Part shown: in pieces, positions 6,259-13,342 of the stretch
Position numbering within the stretch: position 1 is the stretch's first letter
Layout: every line of letters starts with the position of its first letter
NCBI GenBank assembly: GCA_964537555.1
Contig: CAZIAD010000028.1
Coordinates: 1-46,576 of the forward strand
Length of the DNA: 46,576 nt
Direction: 5' to 3'
Origin: CAYRWR01 sp964537555
GTDB taxonomy: Bacteria > Spirochaetota > Brevinematia > Brevinematales > CAYRWR01
Program-made: the position numbers and the translations under genes
Notes under the pieces: generated by a model
Told to the model about the DNA's origin: nothing
What the model saw: the letters and a program-made list of their open reading frames with translations, nothing else
The model's database searches: none

Positions 6259-6972
6259 ATGAAAGAGCGGTTAAAAGAATTAAGAGAACGTCTAAAATTA
6301 TCTCAGACCTCAATTGCTAAAGAGTTGGGAATTCCACAAAGTAGCTATGCTACTTATGAAAATAAAGGATCAAGATTTCCAGCTGATCTTTTGACTGTAC
6401 TTATGAAGAAATACAAAGTAAATCCCGATTGGCTACTATTTGGAAATGGTGATATGTTTTATGAAACCGGAAGTGAAGTTGACAGACAAGTGAATCAGGC
6501 CTTATATATAACCAAACCAGAATCAAGAAAAACAAAATCTGTAACATCAGAAACTTCCTTCATTCCCCTCATTGACCACAAAGCCAGTGCCGGCAGCGGG
6601 ATTATAAATCATGATGACCCGGAAATCAGAGAAATGATACCGGTATCCACAAAACTATTCAACCAGCATGACCCCAGGAATATCAAAGCTATAGAGGTAT
6701 TCGGGGATTCTATGGAGAATAACGGGGAAGGCTTCTGCAATGGGGATCTGTGCTTCTTTACCATGAAAGTAGAGCAAAAAACCGATGGAATCTATATCAT
6801 ACTCCTGGAGGACCAGATCATGTTGAAACGCCTCCAGTTTACCCCCGGACTCATTACTATCATATCAGATAATCCCAAGTATAAGCCTATTGAGATCAGG
6901 ACTGATGATGATTCCCAGATCCGGTTTGAAATCGTGGGAGTCGTGATCGGTAAGCTGCGGCTGTATCGGTAA
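6259..6972 (+). CDS. Phage repressor, HTH plus S24 self-cleaving peptidase domain
   Basis: A 237-residue CI/LexA-type repressor. Residues 1-60 form an HTH_3 (xre) DNA-binding domain, with LKLSQTSIAKELGIPQSSYA covering the helix-turn-helix. Residues 100-237 are a peptidase S24 fold: the candidate cleavage bond A111-G112 lies in KASAGSG, the catalytic serine is Ser151 in FGDSMEN, and the lysine is Lys190 in IMLKRLQ. In this family RecA-stimulated self-cleavage after DNA damage inactivates the repressor and induces the prophage. It stands divergent to the early operon with three operator-like repeats between. Start ATG at 6259 with a modest SD (GGGA). A rho-independent terminator follows the gene, so it is a single-gene unit. 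All catalytic residues are present, so the element may be inducible. Confidence 0.93.
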   Translation: MKERLKELRERLKLSQTSIAKELGIPQSSYATYENKGSRFPADLLTVLMKKYKVNPDWLLFGNGDMFYETGSEVDRQVNQALYITKPESRKTKSVTSETSFIPLIDHKASAGSGIINHDDPEIREMIPVSTKLFNQHDPRNIKAIEVFGDSMENNGEGFCNGDLCFFTMKVEQKTDGIYIILLEDQIMLKRLQFTPGLITIISDNPKYKPIEIRTDDDSQIRFEIVGVVIGKLRLYR

Positions 6973-7022
6973 TATAAAATGACCCATTAAAGAGAGTGAC
7001 ATACCCACTCCAAAACGCTACC

Positions 7023-7050
7023 GGCCCTCCATGATGGAGGGCCTCTTTCT
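7023..7050 (+). terminator. Terminator after the repressor gene
   Basis: Perfect 8-bp stem GGCCCTCC (7023-7030) and GGAGGGCC (7036-7043) with a 5-nt loop, then TCTTTCTT. It ends the repressor transcript. The loop contains an ATG at 7031 that opens a longer reading frame for the next gene, which argues against that upstream start. Confidence 0.75.
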
Positions 7051-7132
7051 TAACAACTACTTGTCGAAAATTTGCAATCAGTTGTTAAGAGCTTTAGGAT
7101 TTTGTCTGATGCTTCAAATTTGGAGAATAGAC

Positions 7133-7819
7133 ATGAAAAAATTATTAATTATCACGGCCACACTTATATTCATATCTACGACTACAGGATGCAAGACCCA
7201 AAGAGATATTTATATAGAAGAATTCAGAAGCTACTTAGAAACTCAAACAAATGGGATTACACTTTATACTAATGCTACCGTTATAAAGACAAATCATATT
7301 ATTGTTTTTCCATCTAACTTAATCTTTTATACATTCGCACCTTTTCTTCAATACAGCGTCTATGATACCACTTTTATTTTACATCTACGCCTGGATAAAC
7401 CAGATCGAAGTGAATGGACAATTTCTGATTTTGTGAATTGGAAGGACATTGAAAAAGATGTGAAAACTTATGCTGAATATTTTATTGCTTTTTCCAAAAC
7501 CAATCCTAACCTCAATCTAGCGAACTATACCATTTATGTACAGGTTGATGGTAATGTTTTAGACTTTCTCTATGATTATACTGCAAATAAAGCATATTTT
7601 CCAAAACATTATGCTACTTTAATTAAGCTATCAAAGAAATACCCTAATATTACAAATCTAAATGAATTCTTAAAAACTGATGAAGGAATTCAATTCCTAC
7701 TTGAAAATAATATTGGTGAAATGGCAAATGGTTATTATAAAGAACCGTTTAGCTTTTATAATTATTTTGTTCCAAGAAGAGTATTTATTTCTGATGATAG
7801 ATTAAAAGTTTATGATTAA
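7133..7819 (+). CDS. Putative lipoprotein carried by the element
   Basis: A 228-residue protein starting MKKLLIITATLIFISTTTGC: a basic n-region, hydrophobic core and lipobox TTGC, so a likely SPase II substrate with Cys20 as the lipid-bearing residue. The start at 7133 is preceded by GGAG; the frame opens further upstream at 7031, but that ATG is inside a terminator loop. The mature part is AT-rich, aromatic and without recognised domain (VDGNVLDFLYDYTANKAYFP around 140-160). Base composition is clearly lower in GC than the neighbouring repressor, suggesting separate acquisition. A surface lipoprotein in the repressor-proximal part of a prophage is a typical lysogenic-conversion cargo gene (superinfection exclusion or host fitness); this is inference from position. 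Confidence 0.75.
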   Translation: MKKLLIITATLIFISTTTGCKTQRDIYIEEFRSYLETQTNGITLYTNATVIKTNHIIVFPSNLIFYTFAPFLQYSVYDTTFILHLRLDKPDRSEWTISDFVNWKDIEKDVKTYAEYFIAFSKTNPNLNLANYTIYVQVDGNVLDFLYDYTANKAYFPKHYATLIKLSKKYPNITNLNEFLKTDEGIQFLLENNIGEMANGYYKEPFSFYNYFVPRRVFISDDRLKVYD

Positions 7820-7867
7820 ATTAAAGTAGCTAAATACCTAAAAACACACTAAAAAGGATCGGTACTT

Positions 7868-8104
7868 ATGTCTCAAATCACCGAAATATATTCCCGACCT
7901 GTGGGTCAAGGCACACTTCAGATCTTACAAGATATGGAGAACAGCGAGGAATTCAGCTGCAGGCTGGTAACAGGAAAAGGAAACCGGGTGATCCAGGCCC
8001 TAGTAGTGACTAAGCCCGGGATATATAGAATCTATGAGATTAAGGATGTGGAGAAGATATTCAGGGCGGAGATTGAAAGGCTGGAGAGGAATGTCGGTAT
8101 TTAA
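7868..8104 (+). CDS. Small hypothetical protein, paralogue of next gene
   Basis: A 78-residue protein of unknown function, mixed alpha/beta, without signal peptide. Its second half (F..RLVTGKGNRVI, then PGIYRIYEIKDVEKIFRAEIE) aligns with the next gene product (FNVITRENGTGEI, then PGIIQIGEIRESDRFFRLEVE), so the two look like diverged tandem duplicates. SD AAAAAGGA precedes the ATG. The genes overlap by 14 bp and are thus co-translated. Function not inferable. Confidence 0.65.
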   Translation: MSQITEIYSRPVGQGTLQILQDMENSEEFSCRLVTGKGNRVIQALVVTKPGIYRIYEIKDVEKIFRAEIERLERNVGI

Positions 8105-8357
8105 CTGTCCTTATGATATCGAGGTCTACCTTGAGATATTTGATATCTACACTCTGAAAGTGTACCAGGACAGTTCCCACACGAACCGGTTTAATGTGAT
8201 AACCAGGGAGAACGGAACCGGGGAAATCAAAGTGGATACTGAATTCATCCTGCCAGGTATTATACAGATTGGTGAAATCAGAGAGTCGGACAGGTTCTTC
8301 CGGCTGGAAGTGGAGAATTGTAAGAAGATGTTGAACAGTTCTTTAAGGAAGAGATAA
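8091..8357 (+). CDS. Small hypothetical protein, paralogue of previous gene
   Basis: An 88-residue protein beginning MSVFNCPYDIEVYLEIF. I chose the ATG at 8091 because GGAGAGGA lies directly before it; the frame opens 19 codons upstream but without SD. The pattern PGIIQIGEI...FFRLEVENCKKML matches the PGIYRIYEI...IFRAEIERLERN of the preceding protein, so this is a duplicate pair with moderate divergence. It overlaps that gene by 14 bp. No known domain. Confidence 0.65.
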   Translation: MSVFNCPYDIEVYLEIFDIYTLKVYQDSSHTNRFNVITRENGTGEIKVDTEFILPGIIQIGEIRESDRFFRLEVENCKKMLNSSLRKR

Positions 8358-8372
8358 GAACTTGGAGGGATA

Positions 8373-8876
8373 ATGGATACTCAAATACATAAGTTATTAC
8401 TCTGTTGGAAATGTACCACAATTCATTTTAAGGATGTATTTCTTATCACTAACGTGGAAGTAAATGGAAAAAAAATTCGACGTGAATACTTCATAATATT
8501 TGAGAATGGTGTTATTCATGATAAGATTTCAATTTCAGATTCCGAAAGTATCGAAAACGATCATGAAAATGAATTCTTAACCCCTGAACAATATGCAAAA
8601 TTAGCAACTGATCATATTAAAGAACAGATAGAATTGTCTATCAGAGATGCAGAATTAAAAATTTTAAAAACCTCAGATGAAAATGATCAATTCTTTCAAT
8701 TGAAATTTCGTCAGGTTACAAATTTAAAAAGTAGTTTACTCAGAAATAGTAAGAAGGTCTCATCAAGGTTAGTTGAAATTTCAAAAAAAACATCTAGCCT
8801 TGAGTTACAGAGAGATATAACAGATGTCTTAACCAATGAATATGATATCTCTGAAAATACAGTACAATTCACATGA
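8373..8876 (+). CDS. Hypothetical protein upstream of restriction cassette
   Basis: A 167-residue AT-rich gene product without recognised family. The N-terminal half is beta-rich (ITNVEVNGKKIRREYFIIFENG), the C-terminal half strongly helical and basic (LKSSLLRNSKKVSSRLVEISKK). A clear SD (GGAGGG) precedes the ATG. It is followed 18 bp later by a gene of nearly equal length with a similar plan (a beta region with FYIFVEN, then helices), perhaps a distant paralogue. Both share the low GC of the restriction cassette that follows, so they may have entered with it and could encode a defence or accessory function. No motif supports a specific activity. Confidence 0.65.
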   Translation: MDTQIHKLLLCWKCTTIHFKDVFLITNVEVNGKKIRREYFIIFENGVIHDKISISDSESIENDHENEFLTPEQYAKLATDHIKEQIELSIRDAELKILKTSDENDQFFQLKFRQVTNLKSSLLRNSKKVSSRLVEISKKTSSLELQRDITDVLTNEYDISENTVQFT

Positions 8877-8894
8877 TTGATTTAGGAGTTAAAT

Positions 8895-9392
8895 ATGAAT
8901 ATAGATAATGTAAAATGTTATACCACATGGGTACCTTATTTTTATGGCATTACAGTATTCACAGTCATTGACGTTTCAGATTCACTAAATTTTAAATCTG
9001 AATTCTATATTTTCGTAGAAAATCAAAAAGAAAAAATTGATCCTGAAATTCATCTTGCTATGCATATTAAATATGATTTTAAAGAAACAATGAATCCAGA
9101 TTTTCCAGAATACTTAAAGAAGGATCCATATGAGTATGCAACTTATGATTCTCTCGATTTTGCCAGTAATGTCGTTGATCATATGTTGATGAAAAAGGTC
9201 TTAGAAACAAAAGAGTGGTCAAATACGAAGAAAGTTGATTTCCAGGAGAATCCGGATATTGTCATAGAAATCGATCGCCTATTGTCTACTCATAAAAGAC
9301 AAATTTTAGCAATGCAAAAGCAAACAAATGATCAAATGTTCAAGGATGCAATAAAAGTAGTTATCGATATTCATGATAGACATACTAGGTAA
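8895..9392 (+). CDS. Hypothetical protein upstream of restriction cassette
   Basis: A 165-residue protein of unknown function in an AT-rich context. N-terminal beta strands (YFYGITVFTVIDVSDS, EFYIFVENQKEK) precede acidic helices and a Lys-rich tail (TKKVDFQENPDIVIEIDRLL). SD TTAGGAG precedes the ATG. It stands 18 bp after the previous unknown gene, which shows a similar domain plan and length. About 100 bp with a promoter separate it from the methyltransferase, so the pair is probably its own transcription unit. Possible defence or regulatory partner of the R-M genes; not shown by sequence. Confidence 0.65.
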   Translation: MNIDNVKCYTTWVPYFYGITVFTVIDVSDSLNFKSEFYIFVENQKEKIDPEIHLAMHIKYDFKETMNPDFPEYLKKDPYEYATYDSLDFASNVVDHMLMKKVLETKEWSNTKKVDFQENPDIVIEIDRLLSTHKRQILAMQKQTNDQMFKDAIKVVIDIHDRHTR

Positions 9393-9430
9393 TTCGGGTA
9401 CCTGAATATTCATATTTAATATTTATGTTA

Positions 9431-9464
9431 GGGAATAGACAAGATCCGAATTCCCTTATATAAT
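9431..9464 (+). promoter_or_regulatory. Promoter of restriction cassette with inverted repeat
   Basis: TAGACA (9436-9441), 17 bp, TATAAT (9459-9464) form a good promoter 28 bp before the methyltransferase. The inverted repeat GGGAAT (9431-9436) / ATTCCC (9450-9455) overlaps the -35 and spacer and could bind a regulator, such as the methyltransferase itself or a controller. Confidence 0.5.
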
Positions 9465-9491
9465 ACTAAATCTATATAAATAGGATCTAAA

Positions 9492-10601
9492 ATGCCCTCA
9501 ATAATATCATTCTTTTCAGGAGCCGGCTTCTTGGATTTAGGATTTGACATATCTGGATTCAATACTGTTTTTGCAAATGAATACCATTCGCCATTTCTTG
9601 AAATTTACAAGCATGGACGAGAATCTATGAACCTGGAAAACAATATTCCATTATCCTCTGATTCAATCGAACTCCTACTTGAACAAAAAATAGATGAAAT
9701 AAATGAGATATTCCGGAATTCGGTGAACAATACTAATTATACCGGATTTATAGGAGGACCTCCCTGTCCTGATTTTTCAGTAGGAGGAAAGAACAGGGGA
9801 AGAAATGGGGACAACGGTAAGCTATCCCAGACTTATATTAATATGATCACAAATATAAGACCCGATTTTTTTCTATTTGAAAACGTAAAAGGACTCTGGA
9901 GGACAAAACAGCATCGTGAATTTTATAACGAATTAAAGGATCATATGATCCAGGAAGGCTACTGTCTTACAGATAAACTTTTGAATTCAATATCATTTGG
10001 AGTTCCTCAGGAAAGATTCAGAATCATTCTGTTTGGAATCCGTAAAGATATAGTTCCCAGTGAAGTATACACTTCAAACTCATATATTCTTCCTGATGCC
10101 CTAGATCTTGAATCACATGCCATATATCAACCTGAAATTGTTTATAGAGTTCCATGGCCTAATATTGATCCATTCGTTGAGGATCAGCATAGACCAGTCC
10201 CTCAAAATATAATTGAAGAATTAACTGTAGAGCACTGGTTCAGACAAAATGATGTTATAAACCACCCAAATGCCAGCAACCACTTCACACCACGGGCAGG
10301 ACTTGAGAAATTTCAGAGAATTGAAGAGGGTGACGTAAGTAAGAAGTCATATAAAAGACTCCACCGGTGGCGTTATTCTCCAACCGCTGCCTACGGAAAT
10401 AATGAGGTACATTTACATCCTTACAAAGCAAGGAGATTATCTGTAGCTGAGGCATTGGCAATTCAATCTCTTCCCAGGGAATTCAATTATCCTCAGCATA
10501 TATCATTAACGAATATGTTTAAATCTGTTGGAAATGGTGTGCCATTTTTAATGGCAAGAGGTATAAGCCAAAGTATTAATGAATTTCTGGAGGCTATATA
10601 A
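9492..10601 (+). CDS. Type II DNA (cytosine-5) methyltransferase
   Basis: A 369-residue C5 methyltransferase of a restriction-modification system. Motif I FFSGAGFLDLGFD lies at 7-19, the catalytic loop GGPPCPDFS at 88-96 with Cys92, motif VI FENVKGL near residue 140, motif VIII QERFRIILFG near 176, and the C-terminal RRLSVAEALAIQSLP and KSVGNGVPF (motifs IX and X). The region between VIII and IX, about 110 residues, is the target-recognition domain. PPCPDF instead of PPCQ is a known variant. The stop overlaps the endonuclease ATG (TAATG), giving coupled translation. AT-rich with its own promoter, it looks like a transferred cassette. It is unrelated in detail to the orphan enzyme at 3387-4130. 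Target sequence unknown; the Vsr partner suggests a sequence prone to 5mC deamination. Confidence 0.93.
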   Translation: MPSIISFFSGAGFLDLGFDISGFNTVFANEYHSPFLEIYKHGRESMNLENNIPLSSDSIELLLEQKIDEINEIFRNSVNNTNYTGFIGGPPCPDFSVGGKNRGRNGDNGKLSQTYINMITNIRPDFFLFENVKGLWRTKQHREFYNELKDHMIQEGYCLTDKLLNSISFGVPQERFRIILFGIRKDIVPSEVYTSNSYILPDALDLESHAIYQPEIVYRVPWPNIDPFVEDQHRPVPQNIIEELTVEHWFRQNDVINHPNASNHFTPRAGLEKFQRIEEGDVSKKSYKRLHRWRYSPTAAYGNNEVHLHPYKARRLSVAEALAIQSLPREFNYPQHISLTNMFKSVGNGVPFLMARGISQSINEFLEAI

Positions 10602-11650
10602 TGAAAGTTACAACTCAAAATATCGTTTCAGCTATTGAAAAATTAAAAAAGGATGTTTACTATAATTATGTTAATCCAAAAACTAAAGGTAAAATTAAAA
10701 TATTAGAGGTAATAAAACCAAATGGCCCTATTTGGGTCAACAGAGGCGGAAAGACTGAAAGAGTCTCAATATCTAAGCCAATGTTAAACAGGATTGCAGA
10801 TGCGATTCAAGAAGGAAAACCATTTAATATCGATCGAATTCTTGGAGCCAGTTACAATACCCGCTCTGTTTTAGAATCTCTACTAGCACACACATCAGAT
10901 TTTTATTTTTCTTATCCTGGCAGAATTGAAAATTTACAATCAACCACAAAAATAAAAAAAGGGCACAAGCACCTTATTTGGGAACCAAATGATCCTCATG
11001 AATGGGGAATCATGGTGGAAAAACACTCAGACAAGGTCATATCAGAAATTCCAAATGAAGTCGTATACGATGCATTAGTTCCATCAACACTTAAGCATCC
11101 TAATATTCCTATAGATTTACAAAGAAGACACGCTCAGATTCAATATGCACTCTATGCAATTGGGAGAGCACTAGGTTCAAAAGTATGGATTGCCCAAAAT
11201 GATAAGTCTATAGAGTATAAGGGGAAGAAATTTGGTGAATTTGAAGGAATGATCCCCTCTTTACAAGATGATACTGTATTGCAGCATTACGAAAAAGCTA
11301 TTAGGGCTGCATTATTAATTGATGAAATCTGGTTTAAAAACGCCCATCTTATGCCTGCTGTATTTGAAATTGAACATAGTACAGGAGTTATTAGAGGTCT
11401 CGACAGAATGAAAACTTTCAAAGAGTCATTTCCTCCTTTTCAAACTAAATATGTCATCGTTGCACCAGATGAATTAAGAGAAAAAGTCTATAGAGATGCA
11501 AACAAAGAACATTTCAAAGATTTACATGTACATTTCTTTCCCTATACTGCAGTAGATGAATTGTTTTCTCTATGTGAAAGAAGACAGCTCAAAGGAGTTA
11601 CAGATGAGTTTCTTGAATCATTTATGGAACCTTGTGTCAGTGTAGCATAG
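10601..11650 (+). CDS. Putative type II restriction endonuclease
   Basis: A 349-residue protein directly coupled to the C5 methyltransferase (TAATG overlap, SD GGAGG) and followed by vsr, which is the canonical place of the endonuclease. The motif PAVFEIEHSTGVIRGLDRM (about residues 251-269) resembles the EVEHTT-type strand of PD-(D/E)xK nuclease-like proteins. Upstream acidic positions are offered by GKKFGEFEGMIP near 205-216. The N-terminal 100 residues are basic and could contact DNA. I do not recognise a named enzyme family, so assignment rests on context plus the motif. It would cut the unmethylated target of the neighbouring methyltransferase. Confidence 0.75.
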   Translation: MKVTTQNIVSAIEKLKKDVYYNYVNPKTKGKIKILEVIKPNGPIWVNRGGKTERVSISKPMLNRIADAIQEGKPFNIDRILGASYNTRSVLESLLAHTSDFYFSYPGRIENLQSTTKIKKGHKHLIWEPNDPHEWGIMVEKHSDKVISEIPNEVVYDALVPSTLKHPNIPIDLQRRHAQIQYALYAIGRALGSKVWIAQNDKSIEYKGKKFGEFEGMIPSLQDDTVLQHYEKAIRAALLIDEIWFKNAHLMPAVFEIEHSTGVIRGLDRMKTFKESFPPFQTKYVIVAPDELREKVYRDANKEHFKDLHVHFFPYTAVDELFSLCERRQLKGVTDEFLESFMEPCVSVA

Positions 11651-11662
11651 TTTTTCTTTCTT

Positions 11663-12073
11663 ATGGATAAGATCAGTAAAGAGAAACGATCCTGGAATAT
11701 GGGACGGATTAAATCTAAGGATACAAAACCGGAATTGATTGTGAGATCATTTCTGCACAGTAAAGGGCTTAGATTCAGGCTTCATGTTAAAAATCTTCCG
11801 GGAAAACCAGATCTTGTATTCCCAAAATATAAAGTTGTTGTTGAGGTTTTAGGTTGTTTCTGGCACCGTCATGAGGGTTGTATAGATTGCAGTATTCCAA
11901 AAACTAATACTGAATACTGGATCTCAAAATTTGAAAAAAATGTATCACGGGATCTTTTAAATAGAAAAAAACTAACTGATCTTGGTTGGCGTGTAATAAT
12001 CATTTGGGATTGCGAGTTAAACGATGAGAGTAATTTGGGAGATTTATACTTTAGAATTATAGGTGACAAATAG
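11663..12073 (+). CDS. vsr: Very short patch repair endonuclease
   Basis: A 136-residue Vsr protein, near the 156-residue length of E. coli Vsr but with a shorter N-terminus. It nicks 5' of T in T:G mismatches that arise when 5-methylcytosine deaminates. Visible hallmarks are the N-terminal MGRIKSKDTKPELIVRSFLH, the metal-binding acid Asp50 in GKPDLVFP, and the zinc/active-site segment FWHRHEGC (66-73). It lies 12 bp after the endonuclease, with no clear SD, so it may be translated by coupling or at low level. Its presence next to a C5 methyltransferase fits its job of limiting C-to-T mutation at methylated sites. It is the last gene of the element before a terminator. Confidence 0.95.
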   Translation: MDKISKEKRSWNMGRIKSKDTKPELIVRSFLHSKGLRFRLHVKNLPGKPDLVFPKYKVVVEVLGCFWHRHEGCIDCSIPKTNTEYWISKFEKNVSRDLLNRKKLTDLGWRVIIIWDCELNDESNLGDLYFRIIGDK

Positions 12074-12202
12074 GTGACATCACATTGCTATTTTAATTCC
12101 ATTTATCCTATTTTCTTGCAAATCTAAAAAACCTAAGTTATTATTTTATAGTTAATTAGAGAATATGGCAGTATAAATGTTTTCGTCAACCCCGTAGAAA
12201 AG

Positions 12203-12232
12203 AGACCTTTCCGTCAGGAAGGGTCTTTTTTT
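12203..12232 (+). terminator. Intrinsic terminator after the restriction cassette
   Basis: Ten-bp stem AGACCTTTCC (12203-12212) / GGAAGGGTCT (12217-12226), fully paired with one G-U, loop GTCA, followed by a run of seven T. It ends rightward transcription from the element. Confidence 0.8.
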
Positions 12233-12294
12233 CTGTAGTTTTCTCCAGGATCAACTTTATTACTACATCTACTATGCCAGGTGAGGCTGAGGTA

Positions 12295-12327
12295 GAATAC
12301 TGAATAGAACAGTATTCTCACTATAAT
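12295..12327 (+). promoter_or_regulatory. Palindromic operator-like site upstream of a -10 box
   Basis: GAATACTG (12295-12302) is perfectly repeated in inverse as CAGTATTC (12310-12317), 5 bp before TATAAT (12322-12327). A matching -35 is poor, as expected of a regulated promoter. It would drive the UPF0178 gene at 12412. Confidence 0.35.
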
Positions 12328-12411
12328 CCCTCTTAAACTTCCGGGTACGCTATGTAATATGAAACTGGTAATTATCTCAGATTTACTCTACAATAGGCCT
12401 GAGAGGTAAAC

Positions 12412-12834
12412 ATGAATATCTGGATCGATAGCGGGGTCACACCGCGCAGCATCATAGAAAAGCTCTATCACCTGACCCTGCCCCGACATCTCCCCGTCAA
12501 GATTATCTGCCAGTCTGTATTCCCGGTTCCTCCCATAGATAATGTCCAGCGCATCATAGTGGGAAATATTTTAAAATACATACTCGAAAATGCAGAATAT
12601 GGAGATCTGGTGATATGCCAGGACCTGCCTTTCATAGAAGACCTGGTCAATAAAGGCGCAGTAGTGATCACTCCCCGGGGAGATATGTTCAGCCCGGAAA
12701 ACATCGAGGTACAAATGGGCCTCATGCTGGAAAACGGCTACCTAAATCCCACTCTCAATAACAGCTTTACCCTGAGGGATCAGGAAATGTTTTTAGTCAC
12801 CTTTCATCAGTGGTTAAAACTAGCGGATTTATAA
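12412..12834 (+). CDS. UPF0178 (YaiI/YqxD, DUF188) family protein
   Basis: A 140-residue protein matching the YaiI/YqxD family in plan: an IWIDSGVTPRSIIEKL start, central VVITPRGDMFSPENIEVQMGL, and a final FTLRDQEMFLVTFHQWL. This family has a PIN-like fold; its function is unproven. Typical members begin with DADACP, but here the second Asp and the Cys are replaced (DSGVTP), so an acidic residue and the cysteine of the presumed active region are missing. SD GAGAGG precedes the ATG. It stands first in host DNA beyond the mobile element and is followed by the YjbQ-family gene about 100 bp later. Confidence 0.8.
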   Translation: MNIWIDSGVTPRSIIEKLYHLTLPRHLPVKIICQSVFPVPPIDNVQRIIVGNILKYILENAEYGDLVICQDLPFIEDLVNKGAVVITPRGDMFSPENIEVQMGLMLENGYLNPTLNNSFTLRDQEMFLVTFHQWLKLADL

Positions 12835-12937
12835 GTCAGGGCTGGTACTTTAGCTGCCTGTCTATTTTACAAAGGCTGTGAACTAAACTATAATCATGGT
12901 GTACTGAAGTACAAACAGTCCCATCCAGGAGAGATCT

Positions 12938-13342
12938 ATGCGTACACTCATTAAAAATACACTTACTACCCGAAGCAGAAACCAGATGCTGGATATCACC
13001 CGGGAAGTAGTACAGGCCATTTCTGACTCCGGAATCCAGGAGGGCCTCTGCATACTAAACAACCCCCATACTACCGCGGCTCTCACTATTAATGAAAATG
13101 CAGATCCTGATGTGACCTATGACATGGAACACTTTCTCAGCGGGCTTATCCCCAGGAATCCCCAGTTCCGTCATGGGGAGGGCAATTCCGATTCTCATAT
13201 CAAGACTACCCTGACCGGGCCGGGCCTGCACCTGATCATACACCAGGGCCGTCCTGTACTGGGTACCTGGCAGGGCATTTATTTCTGTGAATATGACGGC
13301 CCCCGTACCCGCCACTATTACATTAAATGTATTGAGGGATAA
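12938..13342 (+). CDS. YjbQ/UPF0047 family protein
   Basis: A 134-residue protein of the YjbQ family (UPF0047), members of which have weak thiamine-phosphate synthase activity in vitro; the physiological role is unsettled. Hallmarks are complete: PHTTAALTINE (43-53), HGEGNSDSH (79-87), where the histidines and acids bind metal, and GTWQGIYFCEYDGPR (109-123). Length is normal. SD GGAGAG precedes the ATG. Its TAA abuts the ATG of the next gene (TAAATG), so the two are translated together. Cytosolic. Confidence 0.9.
   Translation: MRTLIKNTLTTRSRNQMLDITREVVQAISDSGIQEGLCILNNPHTTAALTINENADPDVTYDMEHFLSGLIPRNPQFRHGEGNSDSHIKTTLTGPGLHLIIHQGRPVLGTWQGIYFCEYDGPRTRHYYIKCIEG

Larger units (their letters stand above)
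12074..12411. other. Gene-free stretch at the presumed edge of the element
   Basis: About 338 bp with no convincing gene. The first 100 bp are AT-rich like the restriction cassette. An intrinsic terminator lies at 12203-12232. Beyond it composition becomes host-like, with a perfect inverted repeat at 12295-12317 just upstream of a TATAAT. The element edge probably lies between 12080 and 12240. No integrase, tRNA end or obvious direct repeat of an att core was found, because the other end lies outside the window. Confidence 0.4.

Noticed and set aside
7031..7132. Upstream start of the lipoprotein gene
   Set aside because: The ATG lies in the loop of the repressor terminator, and the internal ATG has an SD plus a proper signal peptide.
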